From: UPXZ01 sp964498765
GTDB taxonomy: Bacteria > Bacteroidota > Bacteroidia > Bacteroidales > Paludibacteraceae
Direction of reading: 5' to 3'
Length of the DNA stretch: 64,000 nt
Assembly (NCBI GenBank): GCA_964498765.1
Contig: CAZCIU010000002.1
Coordinates: forward strand, 31,199 to 95,198
A model generated the notes under the pieces. The model was not told the origin of the DNA and ran no database searches. It saw only the letters and a program-made list of their open reading frames with translations. Shown one piece after another: positions 1 to 8,769 of the stretch. Numbering within the stretch: the first letter of the stretch is position 1; every line of letters begins with the position of its first letter. The position numbers and the translations under genes are program-made.

Positions 1-2
1 TC

Positions 3-320
3 GAGTCGGTAATAAATAATACAGCTTATGTTTCCGAGTCACTAGTAATTGAAGAAGATGGATTTTTGGTGGCAAAAATTCTGCTTGATTTGGAAGCTGC
101 CGAAAAAAACATCGAACATATCAAAACGATTGTTGGAGAGAAAAAAGAGCATTATCAAGAATGGAAAAATCAGTTGCGAAAAGACATCAACTCACGACTG
201 GGACGCTCTTCTCAAATCAATCGTGTAGATATTATGGAAGAACCTTTCGAAAAAACTGCATCGCAAAAAATCAAACGATTTATCTATCAGAAAACCAAAA
301 AAAATAAGGACAGAAAATAA
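3..320 (+). CDS. Long-chain-fatty-acid--CoA ligase, C-terminal fragment
   Basis: The reading frame is open from the left edge, so only the last 105 or so residues of a longer gene are present. The fragment reads as the C-terminal lid domain of an AMP-forming acyl-CoA synthetase. It has a YVSESLVIEEDG-type strand, a helical spacer, and near the end the family motif PFEKTASQKIKRF, whose first lysine would be the adenylation lysine (TxxxK.K region). The enzyme activates long-chain fatty acids to acyl-CoA using ATP, at the cytoplasmic face of the membrane. TTG and GTG codons near 66-69 are internal, because coding similarity continues upstream of them. The last codons form part of a hairpin that serves the convergent gene. 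Family assignment is good; the exact chain-length preference cannot be read from the fragment. Confidence 0.8.
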   Translation, partial: ESVINNTAYVSESLVIEEDGFLVAKILLDLEAAEKNIEHIKTIVGEKKEHYQEWKNQLRKDINSRLGRSSQINRVDIMEEPFEKTASQKIKRFIYQKTKKNKDRK

Positions 321-331
321 TTCTGTCCTTA
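293..331 (-). terminator. Intrinsic terminator of the TonB receptor gene
   Basis: An 11-bp perfect stem (305-315 with 321-331, core AAGGACAGAA/TTCTGTCCTT) is followed on the minus strand by TTATTTTTTTT. The T-run lies on the minus side only, so it fits the leftward TonB receptor gene. The hairpin spans the last codons and stop codon of the rightward acyl-CoA ligase. Confidence 0.75.
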
Positions 332-380
332 CCATGATGCAGGCGTTTCACAACGACTATCACCGTTTCTACCATTTTAA

Positions 381-2795
381 TTAAAATTTCAGCGTAGTTG
401 AGAACAAAAAGTTTGTTCCTGCCTGCGTGAAATACCTTTTTTCGTTTACTCTGTCATTACCCAAATAATAGGTGTACCAGTTGTAACCGTTTGTTTCGTA
501 TTTTGCATTGAACAGATTATTTACAAGCAAGTTAAAATCAATTGATTTGATTTTGTTCAATTTCCAGGAATATCCCAGACGCAAATTATTTACGAAATAT
601 GGATTTATCGAACGGTTGTCGTCCGAAGTATTATCTAAATATTGTCTTCCAACGTAAGTTGAATAAAACGCCGCTTCAAAATTACTAATTTCATAGCTGA
701 AAATACTGTTTGCCACCACGTTAGGCGAGAATGAAATGTTAGAAGTTTCAAAGAAATTTTCCCTTGTTCCAATCCAATTCCAATCAGCATCGTATTCATC
801 CACGTATTCTGTGAAGTTTTTTACTTTGTTTTGGCTTATGTTCAGGTTTCCATCCCAACGAAGTCCTTCCACAATTTTCACACCTGCCATCAATTCTATT
901 CCGGCACGATAGCTATCTGGAATATTTGAAGTCAGCATTTCACCGATTTCACTCAATTTGCCGGTAAGCACAAGCTGATTTTTGTATTTCATGTAATACA
1001 AATTCGCTCCTAAACTTAAATTGCTCGACAAAAATCGGTAACCAAGTTCCGTGTCATAAAGCGTTTCGTGAGTTGGCACTTCATTCAGTCCGGCGTCGGT
1101 GTAATTGTTTCTGTTTGGTTCTCTGTTTGCTATCGCAAATGAAGCAAAAATACTGTTTGCCGCGTTCAGTTGGTAATTCAGTCCGGCTTTCGGGTTGAAG
1201 AAATTAAAAGGATGACGTTGCGTAATGTCCTGCAATTTTCCGGTGCTGTCATCAAAATTATCGTTCGTCCCTTTCATGTCATGAACGATATTTCTGTACT
1301 GCATATCGGCGAAAGCGGTTAATTTATCCGTAATCAGATAATTTGCTTTCGCATAAACATTCAAATCTGTTTTCGTAGATGAATTGAAATAATACTGATG
1401 ATTTACGTCAACATTATTTGGGAAACGCACCCATTTCACTTTTCCGTAATGGTCGCCAAAATATTTATTTCCGGCTCCGCCAACTGTCAAAGCTAATTTT
1501 TCCAAATTCCAATTCAATGCAAATGTAGCTCCAGCAAAATGATTATCCAGCCATTTCTGACGAACAAGGTCGGTTTTTTTAAGTGTTTCGCCATCAATTA
1601 CAGCAGGCGTAAGACCGTATTCAATGTATTTTCGGTCGGTTTTATAATCTTCATAATAACCCAATCCGCGTGTGTAGTGCAGTGCCGCATTCAAATTTAG
1701 TTTCGGGCTTAAAACCTGCGTTAGATGTAGTTGGTAATGCGTTTGATTGTAATTGTCGGTCTGATTGTCATAGAATTTTTCTTTTCCATCCGCTCCTGTG
1801 TGCAGTCCGAGTTCGTTGTAAGTACGCTCGTGATTATCCAAATCCACTCCATTCCAGGCTTGATAAGTTTTTTCCTTTCCACCAAAAGTGATAAATTTCA
1901 AAATTGTTTCATCTCCATAATAACCTGCAGATACGAAATAGGATTTCATGTCCACCGACGCACGATCAATAAAACCATCTGAAACTAAGTTCGAAAGTCG
2001 CAGATCCACCGCGAAATTATTAATCAATCCTGTTCCGGCTTTCACGTTGTTCTTCATGGTTTTAAATGATCCAACAGACGTTCCAAGCTCTGCATAAGGC
2101 TTCGAATTCAGAAGTTCGGTTTGCATATTAATGCTTGCTCCGAAAGCCGCAGCACCGTTGGTAGAAGTTCCCACACCTCTTTGAACCTGCACCGAATTCA
2201 GCGAAGAAGCAAAATCGGGCATATTCACAAAGAAAACACCGTGCGATTCGCTATCATTTAACGGAATACCATTTACAGTAATATTGGTGCGGTTAGCATC
2301 TGTACCCCGAATTCGAAATCCTGTATATCCAATTCCAGTTCCGGCATCGGAAGTAGTTATAAATGAAGGAGTAAGCATCAACAGATAAGGTAAATCCTGA
2401 CCTGCGTTACGTTCATTGATTTTTTCTTTGGATACATTCGTAAATGCCACTGGTGAACGGTCTGTGGCGCGTGTTGCAAGTACGCTTACTTCTTCAAGTC
2501 GAATACTCTTTGGTTGAAGAACAATGTTCACATTGCTACCACTTTTAATGATTTCCTCGTACGTTTCAAAACCAATGCTTTTCACTTCGAGCGAATAAGC
2601 ATAATCGGTCAAATTTTCAAAAGAAAACTCGCCATTTAAGTTAGTTGTTACGCTTTTTGATAATTGTTTTAGAGTAACAATCGCTCCAACTACAGCTTGA
2701 TTGTTCTCGTCATTGACTACTCCACGAATGGAATTTTGAGCTGAAACGGTCGTAAGAAACGCCATCAGCAAGATTAAAAGACTTAACTTTCTCAT
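381..2795 (-). CDS. TonB-dependent outer membrane receptor, probable thiamin transporter
   Basis: This 804-residue protein has a signal peptide (1-19, ending VSA-Q), a carboxypeptidase-regulatory-like domain (about 22-100), a TonB plug domain (about 110-225, with GFRIRGTDANRTNITVNGIP) and a long beta-barrel to the C-terminal phenylalanine (TTLKF). It should import a scarce ligand across the outer membrane using TonB energy. The ligand is suggested by the 5' leader, which carries a TPP riboswitch. Thiamin-regulated outer membrane receptors are known in Bacteroidota. It stands alone, with no thi biosynthesis genes or inner-membrane permease next to it in the window. The receptor class is certain from domain order; thiamin or a thiamin precursor as substrate is an inference from the riboswitch. 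Confidence 0.93.
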   Translation of the reverse strand: MRKLSLLILLMAFLTTVSAQNSIRGVVNDENNQAVVGAIVTLKQLSKSVTTNLNGEFSFENLTDYAYSLEVKSIGFETYEEIIKSGSNVNIVLQPKSIRLEEVSVLATRATDRSPVAFTNVSKEKINERNAGQDLPYLLMLTPSFITTSDAGTGIGYTGFRIRGTDANRTNITVNGIPLNDSESHGVFFVNMPDFASSLNSVQVQRGVGTSTNGAAAFGASINMQTELLNSKPYAELGTSVGSFKTMKNNVKAGTGLINNFAVDLRLSNLVSDGFIDRASVDMKSYFVSAGYYGDETILKFITFGGKEKTYQAWNGVDLDNHERTYNELGLHTGADGKEKFYDNQTDNYNQTHYQLHLTQVLSPKLNLNAALHYTRGLGYYEDYKTDRKYIEYGLTPAVIDGETLKKTDLVRQKWLDNHFAGATFALNWNLEKLALTVGGAGNKYFGDHYGKVKWVRFPNNVDVNHQYYFNSSTKTDLNVYAKANYLITDKLTAFADMQYRNIVHDMKGTNDNFDDSTGKLQDITQRHPFNFFNPKAGLNYQLNAANSIFASFAIANREPNRNNYTDAGLNEVPTHETLYDTELGYRFLSSNLSLGANLYYMKYKNQLVLTGKLSEIGEMLTSNIPDSYRAGIELMAGVKIVEGLRWDGNLNISQNKVKNFTEYVDEYDADWNWIGTRENFFETSNISFSPNVVANSIFSYEISNFEAAFYSTYVGRQYLDNTSDDNRSINPYFVNNLRLGYSWKLNKIKSIDFNLLVNNLFNAKYETNGYNWYTYYLGNDRVNEKRYFTQAGTNFLFSTTLKF

Positions 2796-2867
2796 TTTAA
2801 TTTAATTAATGTGTTAATAAAATTGTATGAGAGAGCCTAAAAAAACGGTTTGTTTTGAGAAATGATT

Positions 2868-2950
2868 TTGCTTCGTTCCCTTCCCGGAATTACCCGCGCA
2901 GGTTCAAAGGGTATGATCTCAGCCCGATATATTAAGGCACCCCAATTGGT
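2868..2950 (-). promoter_or_regulatory. TPP (thiamin pyrophosphate) riboswitch
   Basis: On the minus strand the leader carries the conserved THI-box parts in order: GGGGTGCC (2936-2943), CTGAGA (2917-2922), ACCCTTTGAACCTG (2899-2912), then GGGTAAT and GGGAAGGGAACG closing the element. It lies about 75 bases upstream of the receptor start, in the same direction. TPP binding would be expected to lower expression of the receptor when thiamin is plentiful. The sequence between the aptamer and the start codon shows no clear strong terminator, so control may act on translation; that part is not resolved. Confidence 0.93.
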
Positions 2951-3118
2951 AAAAAATTAGAAATCTGAATTTAGAAATCAGAAGTCATAAAATAGTATTG
3001 AGTTTTGAGTTCTGAGCCTATTTACTCGTCAATTTGTCAACTCGTTTACTGAGATTATAATGTTTGAGACTGAATAAAGTTCAAATTTCTGTTTGCAAAG
3101 TTACTATTTATTTTAATA

Positions 3119-3151
3119 TTTGAGAAAGATTAAATTTATTTTCTAACTTTG
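3119..3151 (+). promoter_or_regulatory. Promoter of the glutathione peroxidase pair
   Basis: TTTG (3119-3122), a 21-base spacer, and TAACTTTG (3144-3151) match the Bacteroidota -33/-7 consensus. The rest of the 430-base gap between the receptor and gpx genes holds the TPP riboswitch and AT-rich sequence with no gene that I can see. Confidence 0.7.
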
Positions 3152-3225
3152 CGAGGTGCGGAATTTAACTGTACATATTGAATTTGAGTGAGTAAGCATT
3201 CTAATAACTAAAAAATAATTTTGAA

Positions 3226-3810
3226 ATGAAAAAAATATTTGTCCTTTTGCTGGCAGCAGTTGTAATGGCTGCTTGTTCTTCTACAAAAAAAAATGGAGAA
3301 ACCGATAAATCATCTGAGCCTGTAAGCCAAAATTTTCATACATTCAAAGCTGAAAATATGCAAGGCAATGAAGTGAAAATGAGTGACTTTGATGGGAAAG
3401 TAGTTTTGGTGGTGAATACGGCAAGCAAATGCGGATATACGCCTCAGTTTGAAGGTTTGGAGGAATTATACAAAAAATTAAACAAAGAAGGATTGGTCGT
3501 TTTAGGATTTCCGAGCAATGAATTTGGAAGTCAAGATCCGGGAACAAATGAAGAAATTCTGGAGTTTTGTCAGGCAAATTACGGTGTGACTTTCCCGATG
3601 TTTTCTAAAATTATGGTCAATGGAGAGGAAGCGCATCCCATTTACAAATACCTGAAAACCAATGTTCCTGACATGGAACCGGCTGAAATTAAGTGGAATT
3701 TTACCAAATTTCTGATTGGAAAAGACGGCAAACCATTGAAGCGTTACGAATCGAAAGTAAAACCGGCTGAAATTGAAGCGGATATTTTGAAAGCATTAGC
3801 TGCTAAATAA
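3226..3810 (+). CDS. Glutathione peroxidase family lipoprotein
   Basis: This 194-residue peroxidase carries a lipoprotein signal (VVMAAC, acylated Cys17), so it should sit in the periplasm on a membrane. The GPx domain runs from about 36 to 192. The peroxidatic cysteine is Cys69 (NTASKCGYTPQ). Gln103 and Trp157-Asn158 complete the usual catalytic group, and Cys115 (EFCQANYG) is the likely resolving cysteine, as in thioredoxin-dependent GPx-like enzymes. The usual FPCNQF motif is changed to FPSNEF (Ser97, Glu99). It is followed by a second, cytoplasmic paralogue, so the pair probably arose by tandem duplication. The natural reductant is unknown; most bacterial members use thioredoxin-like proteins rather than glutathione. 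Confidence 0.9.
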   Translation: MKKIFVLLLAAVVMAACSSTKKNGETDKSSEPVSQNFHTFKAENMQGNEVKMSDFDGKVVLVVNTASKCGYTPQFEGLEELYKKLNKEGLVVLGFPSNEFGSQDPGTNEEILEFCQANYGVTFPMFSKIMVNGEEAHPIYKYLKTNVPDMEPAEIKWNFTKFLIGKDGKPLKRYESKVKPAEIEADILKALAAK

Positions 3811-3826
3811 CAAAATTAAAATACTT

Positions 3827-3867
3827 AAAACTCTGTCAAAGATAATCTCCTGGCAGAGTTTTTTCTT
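3827..3867 (+). terminator. Intrinsic terminator between the two peroxidase genes
   Basis: A 12-bp stem with one G-T pair (AAAACTCTGTCA / TGGCAGAGTTTT) around a 12-base loop is followed by a T-run. It sits just after the lipoprotein peroxidase stop codon and separates it from the next gene, which therefore probably has its own promoter or depends on read-through. Confidence 0.75.
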
Positions 3868-3937
3868 TCTTAGAATGAATGCAATGAAACATTTCCTGTG
3901 GATGTTTGTTTAGATAACATTAACAACTTCCTGCAAC

Positions 3938-4444
3938 ATGACAAAAAATTCAGATATAAAATCAACTCATTTTTACGATTTCAAAGCGGTAAATATGCAA
4001 GGCGAAGAAATCGGGATGGAAACGTATAGAGGCAAAGTAATTCTGGTGGTAAATACCGCGAGCAAATGCGGCTTTACGCCTCAGTTTGAGGGATTGGAAA
4101 TGCTTTATAAGAAATACAAAGAACAAGGATTTGTGATTTTGGGTTTTCCATGCAATCAATTTGCTAAGCAAGATCCGGGAACAAATAAGGAGATTTTGGA
4201 GTTTTGTCAGAAGAATTACGGTGTAAGTTTCCCGATGTTTTCAAAAATTGATGTGAAAGGCAAAAACGTACATCCGATTTACAAATTTCTGAAAGCAGAA
4301 TTGCCTGGTTCATTGGGAAAAAGCATCAAATGGAACTTTACTAAATTTTTGATTGACAGTGATGGAACGCCAATCAAACGTTTTGGTCCAACGGTGCAAG
4401 CAAATGATATAGAGAAAGATATAGAATTGTTGCTTTCGAAATAA
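3938..4444 (+). CDS. Glutathione peroxidase, cytoplasmic
   Basis: This is a 168-residue GPx family enzyme with no signal peptide, so a cytoplasmic peroxide reductase. Cys44 (NTASKCGFTPQ) is the peroxidatic residue. FPCNQF is intact at 70-75, Gln78 is present, Cys90 (EFCQKNYG) is the likely resolving cysteine, and Trp132-Asn133 complete the active site. Most residues are shared with the preceding lipoprotein copy, including the runs DPGTN and HPIYK, which marks the two as tandem paralogues. A terminator lies between them. Length is standard for the bacterial family. The reductant is probably thioredoxin, inferred from the two-cysteine layout. Confidence 0.92.
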   Translation: MTKNSDIKSTHFYDFKAVNMQGEEIGMETYRGKVILVVNTASKCGFTPQFEGLEMLYKKYKEQGFVILGFPCNQFAKQDPGTNKEILEFCQKNYGVSFPMFSKIDVKGKNVHPIYKFLKAELPGSLGKSIKWNFTKFLIDSDGTPIKRFGPTVQANDIEKDIELLLSK

Positions 4445-4520
4445 AGTTTTTAGAATTAGTTTTCAATGTAGATAACATTAATTTTAACGCGCAATATTTT
4501 TAATTGCTGTGAAAATTGCT

Positions 4521-4528
4521 TAACTTTG
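4521..4528 (+). promoter_or_regulatory. -7 box of the metK promoter
   Basis: TAACTTTG at 4521-4528 matches the Bacteroidota -7 consensus. Transcription would begin near 4535, just before the SAM-II-like aptamer. I do not see a convincing -33 TTTG at the right distance. Confidence 0.55.
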
Positions 4529-4539
4529 CAGCCGAAATA

Positions 4540-4622
4540 AAAGTGGATAGATTTGGACTGCTTGCAACCACGAAAAAAAATGCTAAATTGTAACTCACTT
4601 TCCGTTTTTTCTCACAGTCCTA
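4540..4622 (+). promoter_or_regulatory. SAM-II-like riboswitch upstream of metK
   Basis: The leader has the order of conserved parts of the SAM-II (metA-type) aptamer: stem strand GTGG (4543-4546), GATTT, TTGCAA, stem partner CCAC (4568-4571), an A-rich linker and TGCTAAA (4581-4587). A second complementarity, GGACTG in the loop (4555-4560) with CAGTCC (4615-4620), could close the pseudoknot around an inserted segment. The position just after a promoter and upstream of the SAM synthetase gene fits feedback control by SAM. The class is assigned by motif order only; a covariance search was not possible. Confidence 0.75.
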
Positions 4623-4717
4623 TAAAATCATCCTGTAATAATATTATTAACTTTTGTTGGTAAGATGTGTTTTGGCTTCTGTCATTATGCTTCCAACTTC
4701 TAATTTCTTAAAAAATT

Positions 4718-5998
4718 ATGGGTTATTTATTTTCTTCCGAATCAGTTTCTGAAGGGCATCCAGATAAAGTTGCCGATCAAATTTCAGATGCAATTCTCGA
4801 CAGTTTTTTGGCGCAAGATCCAAACTCAAAAGTTGCTTGCGAAACGCTGGTTACTACCGGACAAGTTGTGCTTGCGGGCGAAGTTCGCTCAAATACCTAC
4901 GTAGATGTGCAAACCATCGCGCGTAGAGTGATTAATCGCATTGGCTACACCAAAAGCGAGTATATGTTTGATGGGAATTCGTGCGGAATTTTCTCAGCTA
5001 TTCATGAGCAGTCGCAAGACATCAATCGTGGTGTTGAACGCGAAGATCCGATGAATCAAGGTGCCGGCGATCAGGGAATGATGTTTGGTTACGCTTGCAA
5101 CGAAACGGTGAATTATTTGCCGGTTTCTCTTGATTTATCACACGCTTTGGTAAAAGAATTGGCAGTTATTCGACGTGAAGGCAAAGAAATGACTTACCTT
5201 CGTCCGGATTCAAAATCACAGGTTACAATTGAGTACGACGACAATAATAAACCATCGCGCGTGCATACAATCGTAATTTCTACACAGCACGACGATTTTA
5301 TCGTTCCGAGTGATGAAAAAGGACAAGACAGAGCAGACAAAGAAATGCTTTCTATTATCAAAGAAGATGTTAGAAATATTTTGATTCCTCGTGTAAAAGC
5401 GCAAGTTCCACAATTCCACGATCTGATCAAAGACGATTTTATTCTTCACGTAAATCCAACCGGAAAATTCGTAATTGGTGGTCCTCACGGTGATACAGGT
5501 CTTACCGGACGAAAAATCATTGTGGATACTTACGGTGGAAAAGGTGCGCACGGTGGTGGTGCTTTTTCGGGAAAAGATCCTTCGAAAGTGGACAGATCGG
5601 CCGCTTATGCTGCTCGTCACATTGCTAAAAACCTAGTGGCAGCCGGAGTTTCAGAAGAAGTGCTTGTGCAGGTTGCTTACGCTATTGGTGTAGCAGAACC
5701 GATGAATATTTATGTGAATACCTACGGAAAATCGAAAGTTGATTTGATAGATGCCGAAATTGCAGAAAAAGTTCACAAATTATTCGATATGCGCCCAAAA
5801 GCGATAGAAAAACGCTTAAAACTTCGCAATCCGATTTATGAAGATACAGCTTCTTACGGTCACGTAGGTCGTACGCCTAAAAAAGTTGATAAAGTGTTTG
5901 TTGATTCCGCAGGTAATGAAATCAAGAAATCAGTGGAACTTTTCACTTGGGAAAAATTAGATAAAGTAGCTGAAATCAAACAAGAATTCGGACTTTAA
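4718..5998 (+). CDS. metK: S-adenosylmethionine synthase
   Basis: The enzyme makes S-adenosylmethionine from methionine and ATP in the cytoplasm. It is 426 residues long, somewhat longer than the E. coli enzyme (384), as is usual for Bacteroidota. The N-terminal SESVSEGHPDKVADQISDA motif holds the ATP- and metal-binding residues. GAGDQGMMFGYA is the family signature, and GGKGAHGGGAFSGKDPSKVD is the C-terminal phosphate-binding loop. It is a single gene between its riboswitch leader and a terminator, and the start codon is the first ATG after the leader. Confidence 0.98.
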   Translation: MGYLFSSESVSEGHPDKVADQISDAILDSFLAQDPNSKVACETLVTTGQVVLAGEVRSNTYVDVQTIARRVINRIGYTKSEYMFDGNSCGIFSAIHEQSQDINRGVEREDPMNQGAGDQGMMFGYACNETVNYLPVSLDLSHALVKELAVIRREGKEMTYLRPDSKSQVTIEYDDNNKPSRVHTIVISTQHDDFIVPSDEKGQDRADKEMLSIIKEDVRNILIPRVKAQVPQFHDLIKDDFILHVNPTGKFVIGGPHGDTGLTGRKIIVDTYGGKGAHGGGAFSGKDPSKVDRSAAYAARHIAKNLVAAGVSEEVLVQVAYAIGVAEPMNIYVNTYGKSKVDLIDAEIAEKVHKLFDMRPKAIEKRLKLRNPIYEDTASYGHVGRTPKKVDKVFVDSAGNEIKKSVELFTWEKLDKVAEIKQEFGL

Positions 5999-6017
5999 TA
6001 ACTAAATAAATTTAAGA

Positions 6018-6050
6018 AAAAAAGGTTTCTCAATCGGGAAGCCTTTTTCT
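6018..6050 (+). terminator. metK terminator
   Basis: A hairpin, AAAAAGGTTTC / GAAGCCTTTTT with one G-T pair and an 8-base loop, ends in a T-rich run 20 bases after the metK stop codon. Confidence 0.75.
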
Positions 6051-6227
6051 GTTTTAAAGGAAATATAGAGAATAGTAATTTCTTTAATTTGTATCCAAAT
6101 TCAATCGTACAATTATTTATTATCCAGCTTATTCTGCCAATTTACTCAAAGACTTAATTTCAAAAACTTAAAACTTACTGAAATAATTGCATTTGTGCGG
6201 ATAATTAAACTAGAATTTTTGAAAATC

Positions 6228-6261
6228 AGTTCGCAATTTCAAAACATTTCCATTACTTTTG
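6228..6261 (+). promoter_or_regulatory. Promoter of the penicillin-binding protein gene
   Basis: TTTG (6228-6231), a 22-base spacer and TACTTTTG (6254-6261) fit the Bacteroidota promoter. The predicted transcript start lies only a few bases before the first ATG (6275), so the leader would be very short, or translation starts at the second ATG (6281). Confidence 0.55.
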
Positions 6262-6274
6262 TATGATAAACTGA

Positions 6275-8728
6275 ATGGGTATGGATTTAAGCAATATTCT
6301 AAGTTATTTCAAGAAGGTCCCCAAAATTCTCAAAAGATGGATTGACCTTTTTATTGATTGGCGTGAGCGCCGTATCTTGAGGTTTAAAGGCCTGCCGCAG
6401 TGGAAAAAAGTGATAAATTCTTTCCTCACTGTGCTTGCTATTTTTATATTTTACCTCCTTTTGGTGGATTTTAACTTCCTATGGCTTTTCGGAAAATCAC
6501 CTTCCATCAGCGCCATTGCCAATCCTCCGCAATCGCTTTCCTCTGAAATTATTAGTGCCGACGGCAAATTAATTGGAAAATATTTTACTGAAAACCGAAA
6601 AGAAGTTACGCTGGAAGAAGTTTCTGACGAAATGATTAATACGCTGATTAGTACGGAAGACAGACGTTATTACAAGCATTTCGGGATAGATTTTCACGGA
6701 TTAGCATCGGCTACGAGAGATGTGCTGCTCGGCAATCCGCGTGGAGCGAGTACCATTACGCAGCAATTGGTTAAAAATATGTTCAAAACGCGAAGCCAGT
6801 ATTCGCGCGGCGTGCTTGGTTCCACTCCCGGACTTCGATTATTGATTGAAAAGACGAAAGAATGGACTGCTTCCATCAAACTAGAGATTCTGTATTCTAA
6901 GAAAGAAATTCTGGAAATGTACCTTAATACGGTGAGTTTTGGGAGCAATGCGTATGGAATTCACACGGCTTCCAGAACTTATTTTGACATTACGCCGGAC
7001 AAACTGAATTACGAACAATCTGCCGTGCTGGTCGGACTTTTGAAAGCAATTACGGCATACAATCCTTATCTCAATCCCGATCGTTCGAAAGGGCGTCGAG
7101 ACGTTGTTATTCAGCAACTTGCCGGGAATAAATACATTTCGCAAAGCGCAGCCGATTCTTTGGTCAATCTTCCAATCTCACTCAACTACAAAGTAGAAAA
7201 ACCAAACGAAGGTGTAGCTCCTTATTTCCGTTCGTATCTGACGAGTTTTATGGAGCGCTGGGGAGAAACTAATGGTTATGACATTTACGCCGATGGATTG
7301 AAAATTCACGTTACGATCGATTCGCGAATGCAAAAATACGCTGAAGAAGCAGCCAGAAAACAAATGCGCCAAATTCAGCGAAATTTCTTTGCACATTGGT
7401 CAGGGCAAAATCCTTGGCGCGATGAAAATGGAAAAGAACTCAAAAACTTTATCCCGACGTTGGCGAAACGCTCTAAAATGTACAAATCGCTAAGTGTAAA
7501 ATACAATGGTGATCAGGATTCGATTGATAAATACATGAATTTGCCTAAAAAATTGAAAGTCTTTGATTACGACGGCGGTTCAAAGGAATTTACTATGAGT
7601 TCTATCGATTCTATTCGCTATATGAATCACTTTATGCATTGCGGATTTGTGGCGATAGAACCGGACACAAAGCACGTAAAAGCGTGGGTAGGCGATATTA
7701 ATTACGATTATTGGCATTTTGACAAAGTAGCACAAAGTAAACGCCAGCCGGGTTCTACCTTCAAATTATTTGTGTATGCAGCCGGAATGCTTGCCGGAAA
7801 ATCGCCTTGCGACCGTGTGACCGATTCGCCGTTTACTTGGGGAAAAGGCAGATATTCCTGGTCGCCGCAGAATGCCAGCCGACGTTTTTCGTATTCTAAT
7901 ATGACTTTAAAAAGAGCATTTGCTCAGTCGGTTAATACCATTGCAGCGCAACTTGCCAAAGAAGTTGGTATAACAAAAGTAGTTGATGCTGCGCACATTC
8001 TCGGAATTAAATCCAAACTCGATTCGGTACCGACACTGAGCCTTGGTGCTTCGGATGTTTCACTGCTGGAAATGGTAAATTCTTACAGCACCGTTACCGC
8101 CGAAGGAATGTATATGCCGCCGGTAGTTGTTACCAAAATCGAGGACAAAGACGGCTACGTGATTTATGAGAATAAAATGAAACCGAAGCGTGTGATTACT
8201 TATGAAAACGCTTTCCTACTTACCGAATTACTAAAAGGCGGAATCACCGAACCGGGCGGAACTTCACGCGCTTTGTGGAATTATGATTTGATGCGTTTTG
8301 ATACTGAATTCGGTGGAAAAACCGGAACTTCATCCAATTATTCCGATGCCTGGTACGTGGGCGTAACACCAAAATTAGTTGGAGGTGCTTGGGTAGGAGC
8401 AGAACACAGAAGCATTCACTTCCGCAGCGGAAGTTTGGGACAAGCTACCCGAACTGCATTGCCCATTTTTGCTATGTTTATGGAAAAAGTATTGGCGGAT
8501 AAAGAATTTGCGCATTATCGTGCCAAATTCCCTTCCGAACCAAAAGAAATGATAAACAGAGATTATAAATGCGAAGGAAGCAACACATATATTTACGAGG
8601 AAGATACTGACACCGTTTTCGAACGAGTGCCTATCGAAGCACTTCCAATTCCTGATTTGAAAATTGGAAACGGCGGCGAGGAGCTAGTCAGAGAAACCGA
8701 ACCGATTGAAAGTGAATCTGTGGAGTGA
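6275..8728 (+). CDS. Bifunctional class A penicillin-binding protein (PBP1A type)
   Basis: This 817-residue enzyme polymerises and cross-links peptidoglycan on the outer face of the inner membrane. After a basic cytoplasmic tail there is one membrane segment (about 46-68). A GT51 glycosyltransferase domain follows (about 95-275), with catalytic Glu128 in STEDRRYYKHFGID and the GASTITQQLVKN motif. The C-terminal transpeptidase has all three motifs: Ser494 in GSTFK, SVN at 552-554 and KTG at 682-684. The length is normal. It stands alone behind its own promoter. The first ATG is used here, though the ATG two codons later (6281) gives a more comfortable leader. Confidence 0.95.
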   Translation: MGMDLSNILSYFKKVPKILKRWIDLFIDWRERRILRFKGLPQWKKVINSFLTVLAIFIFYLLLVDFNFLWLFGKSPSISAIANPPQSLSSEIISADGKLIGKYFTENRKEVTLEEVSDEMINTLISTEDRRYYKHFGIDFHGLASATRDVLLGNPRGASTITQQLVKNMFKTRSQYSRGVLGSTPGLRLLIEKTKEWTASIKLEILYSKKEILEMYLNTVSFGSNAYGIHTASRTYFDITPDKLNYEQSAVLVGLLKAITAYNPYLNPDRSKGRRDVVIQQLAGNKYISQSAADSLVNLPISLNYKVEKPNEGVAPYFRSYLTSFMERWGETNGYDIYADGLKIHVTIDSRMQKYAEEAARKQMRQIQRNFFAHWSGQNPWRDENGKELKNFIPTLAKRSKMYKSLSVKYNGDQDSIDKYMNLPKKLKVFDYDGGSKEFTMSSIDSIRYMNHFMHCGFVAIEPDTKHVKAWVGDINYDYWHFDKVAQSKRQPGSTFKLFVYAAGMLAGKSPCDRVTDSPFTWGKGRYSWSPQNASRRFSYSNMTLKRAFAQSVNTIAAQLAKEVGITKVVDAAHILGIKSKLDSVPTLSLGASDVSLLEMVNSYSTVTAEGMYMPPVVVTKIEDKDGYVIYENKMKPKRVITYENAFLLTELLKGGITEPGGTSRALWNYDLMRFDTEFGGKTGTSSNYSDAWYVGVTPKLVGGAWVGAEHRSIHFRSGSLGQATRTALPIFAMFMEKVLADKEFAHYRAKFPSEPKEMINRDYKCEGSNTYIYEEDTDTVFERVPIEALPIPDLKIGNGGEELVRETEPIESESVE

Positions 8729-8769
8729 TAGAGATGCGTTGATTTATTGAGTAAAAATATTTGTTAGAA

